From the NCBI GenBank assembly GCA_017518705.1, contig JAFWUC010000047.1, positions 1 through 48,066 on the forward strand: a stretch of 48,066 nucleotides of DNA, given 5' to 3'. Below the pieces are notes generated by a model. It made no database searches. It was not told where the DNA came from and was given only the letters and a program-made list of their open reading frames with translations. Of this stretch, positions 1 through 7,532 are shown one piece after another. The DNA comes from Clostridia bacterium. Its GTDB lineage: Bacteria > Bacillota_A > Clostridia > Christensenellales > Aristaeellaceae. Position numbers and translations under genes: made by a program. Within the stretch, counting starts at the first letter, position 1. Every line of letters starts with the position of its first letter.

Positions 1-381
1 GCTCTGGGTACGGCCGTAAACGATCTGCAGGAACAGTTCCCGCATGGCGGTATTGATGGCGTCGCAAACCAAGTCGGTGTTCAGCGCCTCAAGTATGGTC
101 TTGCCGGGCAGGATCTCGCTGGCCATGGCGGCGGAATGAGTCATTCCGGAGCAGCCGATGGTCTCGACCAGCGCCTCTTCGATGACGCCGTTTTTCACGT
201 TCAGGCTCAGCTTGCAGGCGCCCTGCTGAGGCGCGCACCAGCCGATACCGTGAGTATAGCCGGAAATGTCCTTGATCTCCTTAGCCTGTACCCACTTGCC
301 CTCCTCGGGGATCGGGGCGGGGCCGTGGTTGGGTCCCTTTGCCACGCATACCATTTCTTCCACTTCGCGTGTATACTGCAT
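1..381 (-). CDS. NifU/IscU-like iron-sulfur cluster scaffold protein (3' part outside window)
   Basis: The gene runs off the left edge; 127 codons are visible from the ATG at 379-381. A strong AGGAGG site lies just upstream on the minus strand (about 387-393). The peptide begins MQYTREVEEMVCVAKGPNHG and contains a Cys in GWCAPQQGAC and another in ETIGCSGMTHSAAMASEILPG, the type of cysteine-bearing motif seen in NifU-like scaffold proteins. It closely resembles the clostridial Fe-S assembly scaffold family that usually precedes a GGGtGRT-family gene; that partner would lie left of position 1 and cannot be checked here. The expected role is transient [Fe-S] cluster assembly in the cytoplasm. 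Family assignment is from recognition of sequence, function is inferred. Confidence 0.8.
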   Translation of the reverse strand, partial: MQYTREVEEMVCVAKGPNHGPAPIPEEGKWVQAKEIKDISGYTHGIGWCAPQQGACKLSLNVKNGVIEEALVETIGCSGMTHSAAMASEILPGKTILEALNTDLVCDAINTAMRELFLQIVYGRTQS

Positions 382-440
382 GGATATCCTCCTTCTTGCT
401 TGAGCGCGGAAAACAAACCGCCCGCGCAGCCTTCGTGATT

Positions 441-471
441 ATTATATCACACTATTTTTCGCCTGTGGTAA
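441..471 (-). promoter_or_regulatory. Probable promoter of the Fe-S scaffold gene
   Basis: On the minus strand a perfect TATAAT lies at 446-441, about 60 nt upstream of the start codon. The best -35 candidate, TTACCA at 471-466, has a long 19-nt spacer, so only the -10 box is convincing. It faces away from the ABC-F promoter at 502-530. Confidence 0.4.
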
Positions 472-501
472 CGAATGGGTTAAGTTTGTTTGCCCGGCAT
501 A

Positions 502-530
502 TTGACATCCCGCCCGGCGCAGGGTAAAAT
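502..530 (+). promoter_or_regulatory. Promoter of the ABC-F gene
   Basis: TTGACA at 502-507, a 17-nt spacer and TAAAAT at 525-530 form a near-consensus sigma-A promoter. Transcription should begin near 537, leaving about 168 nt of leader before the TTG start at 705. Confidence 0.85.
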
Positions 531-554
531 AAAGGCATACTTGGAAAGGCGGTT

Positions 555-583
555 ATGTCCGGAGCATGAAGATCAGCGGCTGA
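555..583 (+). other. Candidate mini-ORFs (leader peptides) at the 5' end of the ABC-F leader
   Basis: About 18 nt after the predicted start site, an AAGG at 546-549 precedes ATG 555-557, which opens a four-codon frame (MSGA, stop 567-569). A second frame, MKISG, starts at 566 and overlaps that stop in an ATGA arrangement, ending at 583. Both end at or inside the first hairpin of the leader. Short translated leaders of this kind often control ABC-F and erm genes by drug-dependent ribosome stalling. Nothing here proves translation; the frames are so short that chance is a serious alternative. Confidence 0.25.
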
Positions 584-674
584 ACATGGCGTAAATAACC
601 CCCGTTAAGGGGTCGATTTGACGCGCCGTGAAGCCGCAAGACCTGCTGCCCCATGTCGGCAATCGTGTTTTGCG
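576..674 (+). promoter_or_regulatory. Structured 5' leader of the ABC-F gene (candidate attenuator)
   Basis: Two hairpins can be drawn by eye. Hairpin 1 (576-637) stacks GCGGCT 576-581 with AGCCGC 632-637, CATGGCG 585-591 with CGCCGTG 624-630 (one T:G pair), AAAT 593-596 with ATTT 616-619, and ACCCC 598-602 with GGGGT 609-613. Hairpin 2 pairs CGCAAGAC 635-642 with GTTTTGCG 667-674 (one G:T pair), with an inner TGCC 647-650/GGCA 658-661, and is followed by TTCCTTT. The two compete for bases 635-637. A 19-codon frame (MSAIVFCVPLRAEGAFYFG, 653-712) also overlaps the ABC-F start, but lacks a clear ribosome site. The layout fits regulated expression; the mechanism is inference. Confidence 0.5.
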
Positions 675-704
675 TTCCTTTGCGCGCTGAAGGAGCGTTT
701 TATT

Positions 705-2312
705 TTGGCTAAAATAGTTTTGAATCTTAAAGATATACGGCTTTCATTCGCCAGCAGGGATGTCCTTGATATCGCATCCCTGTCCGTATACGATAATGAG
801 AAGATCGCTCTCGTGGGAGAGAACGGTGCCGGCAAGACCACGCTGCTGAACCTGATAGCCGGCGAGATCGAACCCGACAGCGGGTCTGTTAACCTTGGCG
901 TGCCCTGCGCTTACGTGCATCAGACGGAAAAGCAGGCGAACCATTCCAGCGGCGGGGAAAAGACTTTTGCCCGTTTGAACGAAGCCCTTGGCGCAGCCTC
1001 CGGTCTGTTTCTGTGCGACGAGCCGTCCGCCAATCTGGACCTTGCTCACCGACAAACGCTGTTGGAAAAGCTGTTCGCATACGGCGGAGCGCTGATACTT
1101 GTGAGCCACGACAGGCAGCTTTTGTCTTCCGCCGTAAACAAGATATGGCTGCTGGAAGACGGCCGCATAACCGAGTTTCCGGGCAATTATGACGATTTCC
1201 TGCTGGAAAGACAGCGGCAGAGGGAGTTCGCCGCCTTCGAATACACACAGTATAAAAAGGAAAAGGCACGGCTTCTGGCAGCGGCACAGGCATACAGGGA
1301 AAAGTCGTCCCAGGTCAAAAAAGCTCCATCCCGGATGGGCAATTCCGAAGCGCGTCTTCACAAGCGGGAAGCTACCGACGCCCGGCTGAACCTGAGCCAC
1401 AAATCCGGCCTGATGCTTGAACGTGCCCGGCGGTTGGAGGAAAAGACCGCTCCCCGTGAAGACCCGAACATAAAAATGGACGCGGGCAGGATCCAACCTC
1501 TCAATTCCCGCTTTGCCATCCAGGCGAGGGAATTCACCCTGAGCGTGCCCGGAAAGCAGCTTATCCTGCCTTCCGACTTTGTCGTGGAGACTGGCTGTAT
1601 AAACGCGCTTTTGGGGGACAACGCCAGCGGCAAGACCACGCTCATCCGTGCCATAACAGATACGCTGCCTAAGGAAGCAACAGCCTCGGGCAGTCTGAAA
1701 GTGCATCCCCAGGTCAGGATAGGCATGTTCACCCAGGACTGGCAGGAAGGGCTCATCCCCTCCCTTTCGGCGTTCGATAACGTCATGCGCTCATCCGTCC
1801 AGGACAGATCCGTAGTTAGGACGGCTTTTGCGAGGCTCGGCATACGCGGAGACGCCGTATTCAAGCCACTGTCAGTGATGAGCGGGGGCGAAAAGGCCAA
1901 GGTCGCCATGTGTGCACTGCTGATGGGCACGTACAACCTGTTGCTGCTGGACGAGCCCACCAACTACCTGGACGTGTTCACGCTGGACGCGCTTGAAGAA
2001 CTGCTCAGATCCTATCCCGGCACTGTGCTGCTGGTGAGCCACGACAGGCGTTTTGTCAATGATCTCGCAAAACGCGTACTGTTTATCCGAGATCAGCACG
2101 TAGTGAGTTTTGAAGGCAACATTGACCAGTACGAACAGCATGCCGCGCGGCAGGCGCAGACCGATCCCACAGACATCACCCTGCTGGAGCTCCGCCTGGC
2201 CGAGATAGCGTCCCGTCTTTCAAATCCGCGTAAAGGCGACAGGCCGGACAAGCTTAATGAAGAATACGCACGTCTGGCAGAGCAGCTTCGCGAGCTGCGC
2301 CGATCACGCTGA
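705..2312 (+). CDS. ABC-F family ribosomal protection-type ATPase (Vga/CplR/VmlR-like)
   Basis: Start chosen at TTG 705, nine bases after AGGAG (691-695); the in-frame extension to 618 would be inside the structured leader. The 535-residue protein has two ABC cassettes and no membrane segments: Walker A GENGAGKT (38-45), signature SSGGEKT (81-87), Walker B with CDEPSANLD (104-112), then a basic helical linker (about 165-255) containing KAPSRMGNSEARLHK, and a second cassette with GDNASGKT (304-311), MSGGEKAKVA and LLDEPTNYLD. That linker is typical of antibiotic-resistance ABC-F proteins, which bind the ribosomal E site and dislodge lincosamide, streptogramin A or pleuromutilin drugs. The first cassette lacks most of the helical insert between Walker A and signature. 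Resistance and drug range are inferred; a housekeeping ABC-F role is the alternative. Confidence 0.85.
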   Translation: MAKIVLNLKDIRLSFASRDVLDIASLSVYDNEKIALVGENGAGKTTLLNLIAGEIEPDSGSVNLGVPCAYVHQTEKQANHSSGGEKTFARLNEALGAASGLFLCDEPSANLDLAHRQTLLEKLFAYGGALILVSHDRQLLSSAVNKIWLLEDGRITEFPGNYDDFLLERQRQREFAAFEYTQYKKEKARLLAAAQAYREKSSQVKKAPSRMGNSEARLHKREATDARLNLSHKSGLMLERARRLEEKTAPREDPNIKMDAGRIQPLNSRFAIQAREFTLSVPGKQLILPSDFVVETGCINALLGDNASGKTTLIRAITDTLPKEATASGSLKVHPQVRIGMFTQDWQEGLIPSLSAFDNVMRSSVQDRSVVRTAFARLGIRGDAVFKPLSVMSGGEKAKVAMCALLMGTYNLLLLDEPTNYLDVFTLDALEELLRSYPGTVLLVSHDRRFVNDLAKRVLFIRDQHVVSFEGNIDQYEQHAARQAQTDPTDITLLELRLAEIASRLSNPRKGDRPDKLNEEYARLAEQLRELRRSR

Positions 2313-2325
2313 AATATCATACACA

Positions 2326-2356
2326 AAAGCTGCGGAGGTCATGCCTCCGCCGCTTT
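2326..2356. terminator. Bidirectional terminator
   Basis: AAAGC then GCGGAGG (2332-2338) pairs with CCTCCGC (2344-2350) then GCTTT, loop TCATG. It ends the ABC-F unit and also lies beyond the minus-strand zinc-ribbon gene. T-rich bases follow on both strands. Confidence 0.75.
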
Positions 2357-2369
2357 ATTTCGGAAATGT

Positions 2370-3062
2370 TTAAAATAGATTCAGATCACTCAGATACCAG
2401 GTCCCCCCGACTCTCCTGACCTGCAAAGTGCCGGTCTGAGACTGAGGATAGCCAAGGATCGTGGCAGTCATACTGTATGTGACCTCCCCGTCATTCCTGT
2501 TCCTGCCTTGCCGGAAAGACAGCGGGGTCATCTCGATCTTCGAGCCGCTCATGTATGCCAGCGTGACATCAGCTATACTCTTAAACTCGGCGTAACTGGT
2601 CTGCTTGCGCAGGTCCGGGTCTATGATCTCCCACAGCTGCTTTGCGGACTGGGCGTTGAACGCCTTCTCGAGCTTGTATACCGGTTCGTAAGGGTCGGAA
2701 GAGCCGCCAGGGAAAACCGACAGCAGGATCCCAAGGATCACTATGGCCGACAGCACGATGGCCCAGGCGGGATATTTGCCCACCTTGACGTCCATGAACT
2801 GATCGTAGAAGGTCTTGGCTCTGGCAAGCCCCTCGCGCGAAGCGGCTTTGGCTTTTTCAAAACCCTCGCGGGATGCGGCTTTGACCTTCTCCAGGTCGAC
2901 GGACGGGGCGGCCGCGGGTGTCTTCGGGCTGTTTACAGCCCTTGGCGCTGTCTGCCCGGCGGGGTGACGGCGATATACCGTGCCGCACTCGGGGCAGGTC
3001 ACGGAGCCGTCGGCATTTTTGACAGCGGTGTCAATAAAACCGCCGCATCTTTTACAGGTCAT
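2370..3062 (-). CDS. Zinc-ribbon, single-TM protein with extracytoplasmic domain; function unknown
   Basis: The 230-residue reading starts at ATG 3060-3062; an in-frame ATG at 3092 would overlap the upstream gene by 17 nt, and neither has a strong ribosome site. The N-terminus has two CxxC pairs (CKRCG and CPECG), a zinc ribbon. A repeated segment follows (KAASREGFEKAKAASREGLA), then one hydrophobic helix (YPAWAIVLSAIVILGILL) and a C-terminal domain of about 110 residues resembling NTF2-like/DUF4878-type folds. Topology is probably ribbon inside, domain outside. It is the last gene of a three-gene minus-strand set with 3076-3459 and 3476-6331. No specific function can be assigned. Confidence 0.75.
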   Translation of the reverse strand: MTCKRCGGFIDTAVKNADGSVTCPECGTVYRRHPAGQTAPRAVNSPKTPAAAPSVDLEKVKAASREGFEKAKAASREGLARAKTFYDQFMDVKVGKYPAWAIVLSAIVILGILLSVFPGGSSDPYEPVYKLEKAFNAQSAKQLWEIIDPDLRKQTSYAEFKSIADVTLAYMSGSKIEMTPLSFRQGRNRNDGEVTYSMTATILGYPQSQTGTLQVRRVGGTWYLSDLNLF

Positions 3063-3075
3063 AAACTGCTTTGTA

Positions 3076-3459
3076 TCAGTTCTTGGGCGCATAGCCGCCG
3101 ATGAACGGCAGCTGCTTCGCCTTGAAGGAGTACGCGTTGTAGATGCCCAGCAGGCTCATGCCGATGGCGGCGATCCACGCGACCACTCTTACGATCCAGA
3201 AGATGATGCCCAGCACGGGTATCCTGCACAGCACCTTGAGCACCAGCAGCAGCACCGTCTCGCACACCGCCAGCACCACGCCCTGCCTGGCGTGATAGCC
3301 CGCGAACTTGCTGTCGGACACGAACATCGGGACCAGGCACAGGAACCATACATAGCTCAGCATGGCCCAGAGCTTGCCCTTCTGCATGTCGTCAGGATCG
3401 AACTCTTTGGTTTCGTCCTTCGTGTTAAAGATCATTCCCAAAATCCTGTTAAAGTCCAT
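3076..3459 (-). CDS. Small polytopic membrane protein, Tic20/DUF4870-like
   Basis: 127 residues; ATG at 3457-3459 follows AGGAGGG closely, and the gene starts 16 nt after the coiled-coil gene ends. The charged N-terminus (about 30 residues) is followed by three to four hydrophobic segments. The motif GYHARQGVVLAV after the first helix matches the HARQG signature of Tic20/DUF4870-type membrane proteins. It ends with YAPKN. Function of these proteins in bacteria is not settled. Its place between a large anchored coiled-coil protein and a zinc-ribbon membrane protein suggests a common envelope role, which is inference from proximity only. Confidence 0.75.
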   Translation of the reverse strand: MDFNRILGMIFNTKDETKEFDPDDMQKGKLWAMLSYVWFLCLVPMFVSDSKFAGYHARQGVVLAVCETVLLLVLKVLCRIPVLGIIFWIVRVVAWIAAIGMSLLGIYNAYSFKAKQLPFIGGYAPKN

Positions 3460-3475
3460 ATTGCCCTCCTGAAAT

Positions 3476-6331
3476 TTATAATCCTATGGTCATTGTGACC
3501 TGAAGCATAAGCGTAGAAACTTCGTTTCCGTTGCCGTCAAAGTAAGTCTTGCGGATCCAGTACTTCGCTCCCGGAACAACGGGTTCGGAGACGGTGACGA
3601 TCTTGAGCTCGCTCCCCCTCAGCACCATCTGGCTGAAGATAACCTCCTCGTCCGAATTAAGTATCTCGAACTTCACCTTGTACACGTACATCCCGGTATT
3701 GCGGAAGTTGACCTGCACTTTGGTACGGGTGATGTCGGTAAGCAATCCGTCGCCGTCCAGTTTGCCCTGCTTGTATACGTTCTTGTAATCGGGGCTGTCG
3801 GGGCTGATGGTCAGCGTGTCGATCTCCTCGTTTGCTTCGGCCAGCTGCTGCTGAGTATCCGCCAGCGTCTCACAGGTGGAAGCAAGTTCGTTCTGGGCGT
3901 CGGCCAGAGTATCCTGCGTGGCCTTTAACTCTTCCTGAGCCTCGGCAAGCGTCTGCTTCGTCGTATCAAGCTCGGTAACGGTTTCGGTCAGCGTCTGCTT
4001 CGTGGTATCAAGTTCCGCTGCGGTGTCGGCAAGCGTCTGTTTGGTCGTTCCGAGTTCTTCCTCGGTATCCGTCAGGGTCTGCTTGGTCGTATCGAGTTCC
4101 GCTGCGGTATCAGACAGTGTCTGTTTGGTCGTATCGAGTTCCGCAGCGGTGTCGGCAAGCGTCTGCTTTGTCGTTCCGAGTTCTTCTTCGGTATCCGTCA
4201 GGGTCTGCTTTATGACGCCAAGCTCATCAGCGGTATCGGAAAGCTTCTGATTTGCAGTGTCGAGTTCGGTTATGGTTTCAGCCAGTGTCTCCTTGACTCC
4301 GGTAAGCTCTTCCAGCGTGTCCGCCAGCACCTGATCTCTCTGCGCCAGCGTCTCTTTGGTGTTCTCCAGTTCCGTCTCGGTGCTTGCCAGCGTGTCTTTC
4401 ATGTCCGCCAGTTCACCCGCGGCAACTTCAAGCTGCGCCTTGGTCTCGGTCAGTGCTTCGTTTGCATTGTCCAGCTCTGTCTTCGCGTCTTCCAGTTCCT
4501 TGTTCTTGCTTTCGATATCTCCGCTCAGGTTCTCTACCAGCGTCTGCTTTTCGGCGAGGGAAGCGTTGATCTCGTCAAGGGAAGTATTCGCCTCGGCAAG
4601 TTCGCCTTCCAGCTGAGTGACCTTGGACTTGAGGCCGGAGATCTCCTCGTCATACTGGCTCACGACCTGGGAAATGGGAGCGATCTCCGTCTTGGCGCTC
4701 TCCACGGCTTTGAGACCCTCGTCCAGTTTGGAAGCTTCCCGGTTCAGGTTCTCCGCCAGTTCGCCGGACAGCTTGGCGACTTCTTCATTCTCGGTGTTCA
4801 GGGCGGCCAGGTTCTCCTGCAACCGGGCGTTGAACCCCTTTATCTCGCTTATGGTCCCCTCAAAAGCTTCCGCCTTGCCATTTAACTCGGTCACCTGCTC
4901 CAGCAGGGTCTTATCCTCTTCCACGGCAGGGGCAGTCTCGATTCCGTCGATATAGGCCCTCGCATCCGCTACGGTCTGCTTGAACGCCTGCCCCGCCTCG
5001 TCACCGTCGCCCAGCAGAGCGACTATGGCATCCGCGTCGTCAAGGCTGCCGCCCAGACCTTCGGCGGCATCTTCTACCGTGCCGGACAGCGCGTCCACCT
5101 TGGTGCCTATCTCGGCGGTCTTTTCGCCGTAGGACAGATACTCGGTCTCCTTGGATTTCAGCGTCTTGGTGAGCTCTTCCACCTGGGTAGTGAGCCCCGC
5201 GATCTGCTGCACGTATTCGGTCTTCTCTCCCTCAAGGGTGGTCACCTGCGCGGCGGCCAGTTCCAGCTGTTCCTGGGCGGAGAAGTTCTCGTTCACCAGT
5301 TCGTCGTACAGGCGGCTCTTTTCGTCAGCTTCAGCCTTAAGGGTATCGTATTTCTCGCACAGCTCGTTATACTCGGTCTCAAGCGTCTCGTAAGCGGCGG
5401 TCTTTTCCTGCTGCTCCGTTTCCAGCGCAGTCACCTTTTCGCCCAGTTCGCTCACGGACTGATTTGCTTCAGTAAGAGCTGACTCGGTGCTGAGCAGTTT
5501 CTGCGCCAGCTCCTCTTTTTCGCCCTCCAGCGTCTCTATGCGCAGGGCGTTTTCGGTGATCTCGCCTTCCAGCTTGCTGATCTTCTCGTCGTTGGCGGTT
5601 ATGGTCGCGCTGAGCTGTTCGATCAGGCCGGCGTTTTCCTCTATCGTCCGGTTCAGCTGCTCGATCTCGGTCTTCTGGGTCTCTATCTCGCCGTTAAGTT
5701 TCTCTATCTCGGCAGCGTTCTCGGTGTTCTGGGCTGCCAGCACTGCGATCTCAGTCTCCTTGTCGGCTATGGAGACGGTCAGGGAATCGATCTGTTCCTG
5801 TTTCTCGGCAGATTCGGCAGTCAGCGCTGCGATCTGCGCGGATTTTTCATCGGATTCGGCGGTCAAGGCTGCGATCTCATTGGTCTTTACTTCGGATTCG
5901 GCGGTCAAAGTGGCGATCTGTGAGGATTTCTCTGCGGTCTCTGCGGCAAGATCCGTGATCTCGGCAGACTTCTGAGCGGATTCGGCGGTGAGCGTTTCGA
6001 TCGTCTCCGCGTCAAGAGCGGCCTGCGCATTGGCCTGCGAAAGCTCGGCGCCCAGGGACTCTATCTGCCCGTTGGCGTTCGTCAGCTGTGAGTTCAGGTC
6101 CACTATCTCATCGGCCTTCCGGCTGACGTCGCTGTTCAGCTGGTCGATCTCTCCCGCCTGCTCGGTTACCTTTTCCTCAGCGGACGAAAGCTGTTCCTCG
6201 GTCGAAGAAAGCTTGCTCTCGGTATCCTTCAGCGCGGCGTCCTTCTTTTTGTACTGACTGAACAGCACGGCGTTGCCGGCTATGGACAGCACCAGAAGTA
6301 CGGCAATTATAATCAGCCAGATCTTTTTCAC
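3476..6331 (-). CDS. Large membrane-anchored coiled-coil protein with C-terminal Ig-like domain
   Basis: Start chosen at GTG 6329-6331, six bases after GGAGGGG; the in-frame GTG at 6346 lies within the ribosome site. The 951-residue protein begins VKKIWLIIIAVLLVLSIAGN, a single N-terminal membrane anchor, followed by about 820 residues of heptad-patterned Glu/Leu/Thr-rich sequence. Two blocks show 14-residue (two-heptad) repeats: near the N-terminus around AALTAESAEKSAQI, and toward the C-terminus around TTKQTLADTAAELD. The last 110 residues are globular beta-rich sequence (VQVNFRNTGMYVYKVKFEIL) like FxLYD/Ig-like domains. It has almost no Cys. The rod probably extends outside the membrane as a spacer or scaffold. 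No homologue with known function was recognised. Confidence 0.8.
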   Translation of the reverse strand: MKKIWLIIIAVLLVLSIAGNAVLFSQYKKKDAALKDTESKLSSTEEQLSSAEEKVTEQAGEIDQLNSDVSRKADEIVDLNSQLTNANGQIESLGAELSQANAQAALDAETIETLTAESAQKSAEITDLAAETAEKSSQIATLTAESEVKTNEIAALTAESDEKSAQIAALTAESAEKQEQIDSLTVSIADKETEIAVLAAQNTENAAEIEKLNGEIETQKTEIEQLNRTIEENAGLIEQLSATITANDEKISKLEGEITENALRIETLEGEKEELAQKLLSTESALTEANQSVSELGEKVTALETEQQEKTAAYETLETEYNELCEKYDTLKAEADEKSRLYDELVNENFSAQEQLELAAAQVTTLEGEKTEYVQQIAGLTTQVEELTKTLKSKETEYLSYGEKTAEIGTKVDALSGTVEDAAEGLGGSLDDADAIVALLGDGDEAGQAFKQTVADARAYIDGIETAPAVEEDKTLLEQVTELNGKAEAFEGTISEIKGFNARLQENLAALNTENEEVAKLSGELAENLNREASKLDEGLKAVESAKTEIAPISQVVSQYDEEISGLKSKVTQLEGELAEANTSLDEINASLAEKQTLVENLSGDIESKNKELEDAKTELDNANEALTETKAQLEVAAGELADMKDTLASTETELENTKETLAQRDQVLADTLEELTGVKETLAETITELDTANQKLSDTADELGVIKQTLTDTEEELGTTKQTLADTAAELDTTKQTLSDTAAELDTTKQTLTDTEEELGTTKQTLADTAAELDTTKQTLTETVTELDTTKQTLAEAQEELKATQDTLADAQNELASTCETLADTQQQLAEANEEIDTLTISPDSPDYKNVYKQGKLDGDGLLTDITRTKVQVNFRNTGMYVYKVKFEILNSDEEVIFSQMVLRGSELKIVTVSEPVVPGAKYWIRKTYFDGNGNEVSTLMLQVTMTIGL
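3905..4250 (-). repeat. Tandem 42-bp coding repeats in the coiled-coil gene
   Basis: About eight 42-bp units encode variants of TTKQTLADTAAELD. Several units are nearly identical at DNA level, for example the copies covering GCGGTGTCGGCAAGCGTCTG around 4020 and 4150, indicating recent duplication or homogenisation. Limits are approximate. Confidence 0.75.
5775..5995 (-). repeat. Second block of 42-bp coding repeats in the coiled-coil gene
   Basis: About five units encode variants of AALTAESAEKSAQI near the membrane anchor. These are more diverged than the block at 3905-4250. Limits are approximate. Confidence 0.65.
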
Positions 6332-6506
6332 GCGAAACCCCTCCACTTATCCGTATACTGCATTTATTATATCATATTATCTACCCTATTATAAGGGCTT
6401 TTTCCGTATGTACACTGATTTAATACAATTGTAACATTTTGAGTGCCGCCGTTTTCCCCGCTACCTCCGGTCCGTGCGCCATCGGTCATTGCCGGCAAAA
6501 TAAAGG

Positions 6507-6535
6507 AAAAGGCGGCGGTTTTCCCGTCGCCTTTT
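6507..6535 (-). terminator. Terminator of the rpmH-jag operon
   Basis: AAAAGGCG (6507-6514) pairs with CGCCTTTT (6528-6535), with an imperfect GC-rich inner stem, just past the jag stop on the minus strand. The rest of the 6332-6548 gap is AT-rich upstream DNA of the coiled-coil gene, with TATAAT-like boxes near 6374-6396 on the minus strand but no clear -35. Confidence 0.75.
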
Positions 6536-6548
6536 CGCTGTATAACGC

Positions 6549-7532
6549 TTACTTGAGCGTGATTATGACCCGCCTGTAAGGGTCTTCGCCCTCGGAATGG
6601 GTGGTCACGTAGGGGTTCTGCTGCAGCGCGCTGTGAAGCACGCGCCTCTCGTAAGGATTCATGGGCTCGAGCACCACTCGCCTGCCGGACTTCCTGGCGC
6701 GATTCGCCATGCGGTTGGCGAGCTTGACCAGCGTCTCTTCCCTCTTGGCGCGGTAGTGTTCCACGTCCAGAGTCACGCGGGTGTACTCGTTTTTGTCACG
6801 GTTCACATAGAGGCTGGTGAGATACTGGGCCGCGTCCAGGGTCTCGCCCCTGCGCCCGATCATCACTCCCAGAGTGTCGCCGTTGATATCCACGAACACC
6901 TGGTTTTCTTCCTCGATTATGCGGATATCCACCTGTACGCCCATGAGCTTGGTGAGCTGGGAGACGAATTCGTACGCCTTTTTGCCGTTCTCGCCCAGTT
7001 TGTCCAGGTCAAGTTCCGGGAATTCCCGGGCAGGAGTGAGCGCTACGGGGGCTTCGTCGTCCATTATCGCCGCTTCGGAATCCGCTGCGGGCTTGGTCTC
7101 GGCCTTGGGTTTCTTTTCCTTGCGGGACTTGGATTTGGCCTTCTGTGGAGTAGGTTTGGCTTCCTCGCCTTCGTCGGATTTCTCCGCCGCTTTGCCGGGC
7201 TGAGCCTTCTTTTCGGCCTGAGCCTTCTTCTCGGTCTGGGCTTTCTTTTCGGTCTGAGCCTTCTTCTCGGTCTGGGCCTTCTTCTCCGGCTGCGCCTTCT
7301 TATCGGGTTCCAGGCTGATCACCGGCATATCCACCACGAAATCGTCTTCCGCAGTCTCGTCTTCCTTGACGCTGATCTTTACCTTCGCGAGGCGTCCGAA
7401 CATGCCGAACAGTCCGGGGCTGCCCCTGTCTATGACCTCATGCGTTACCTGGCTCAAGTCCAGCCCCAGCTGTTTAAGCCCGGCGCTTAAGGCCTCTTCA
7501 ACGGTTTTGCCGCTGGATTCTATGGTTTTCAA
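6549..7532 (-). CDS. jag: RNA-binding protein Jag/KhpB (SpoIIIJ-associated)
   Basis: 327 residues, starting at TTG 7530-7532, which overlaps the yidC stop as TTGA; AAGGAG lies upstream inside yidC. Residues 1-55 form the Jag N-terminal domain (GSPGLFGMFGRLAKVKISV). Residues 78-115 are a lysine-rich linker of six-residue KKAQTE repeats. The KH domain carries the GxxG loop IGRRGETL (225-232), and the R3H domain carries YERRVLHSAL (294-303) near the C-terminus. KhpB binds RNA with KhpA and affects cell elongation in Firmicutes; its pairing with yidC is strongly conserved. The repeated linker is the only unusual part. Confidence 0.95.
   Translation of the reverse strand: MKTIESSGKTVEEALSAGLKQLGLDLSQVTHEVIDRGSPGLFGMFGRLAKVKISVKEDETAEDDFVVDMPVISLEPDKKAQPEKKAQTEKKAQTEKKAQTEKKAQAEKKAQPGKAAEKSDEGEEAKPTPQKAKSKSRKEKKPKAETKPAADSEAAIMDDEAPVALTPAREFPELDLDKLGENGKKAYEFVSQLTKLMGVQVDIRIIEEENQVFVDINGDTLGVMIGRRGETLDAAQYLTSLYVNRDKNEYTRVTLDVEHYRAKREETLVKLANRMANRARKSGRRVVLEPMNPYERRVLHSALQQNPYVTTHSEGEDPYRRVIITLK
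7196..7300 (-). repeat. 18-bp tandem repeats in the jag linker
   Basis: About six 18-bp units encode KKAQTE and close variants (KKAQPE, KKAQAE). The unit number could vary between strains, since the linker joins two folded domains and tolerates length change. Confidence 0.75.

Noticed and set aside
618..704. N-terminal extension of the ABC-F protein starting at 618
   Set aside because: This stretch is inside the leader hairpins, has no ribosome site, and encodes no ABC-F-like sequence; TTG 705 follows AGGAG at proper spacing.
685..706. Small hairpin followed by TTTTATTTT before the ABC-F start as an intrinsic terminator
   Set aside because: The stem is only 4 bp (CGCT/AGCG) and spans the ribosome binding site; too weak to call a terminator.
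3905..5995. Regular repeats that might be a CRISPR array
   Set aside because: The 42-bp units are directly adjacent, in frame and encode heptad repeats; there are no spacers of unique sequence and no cas genes.
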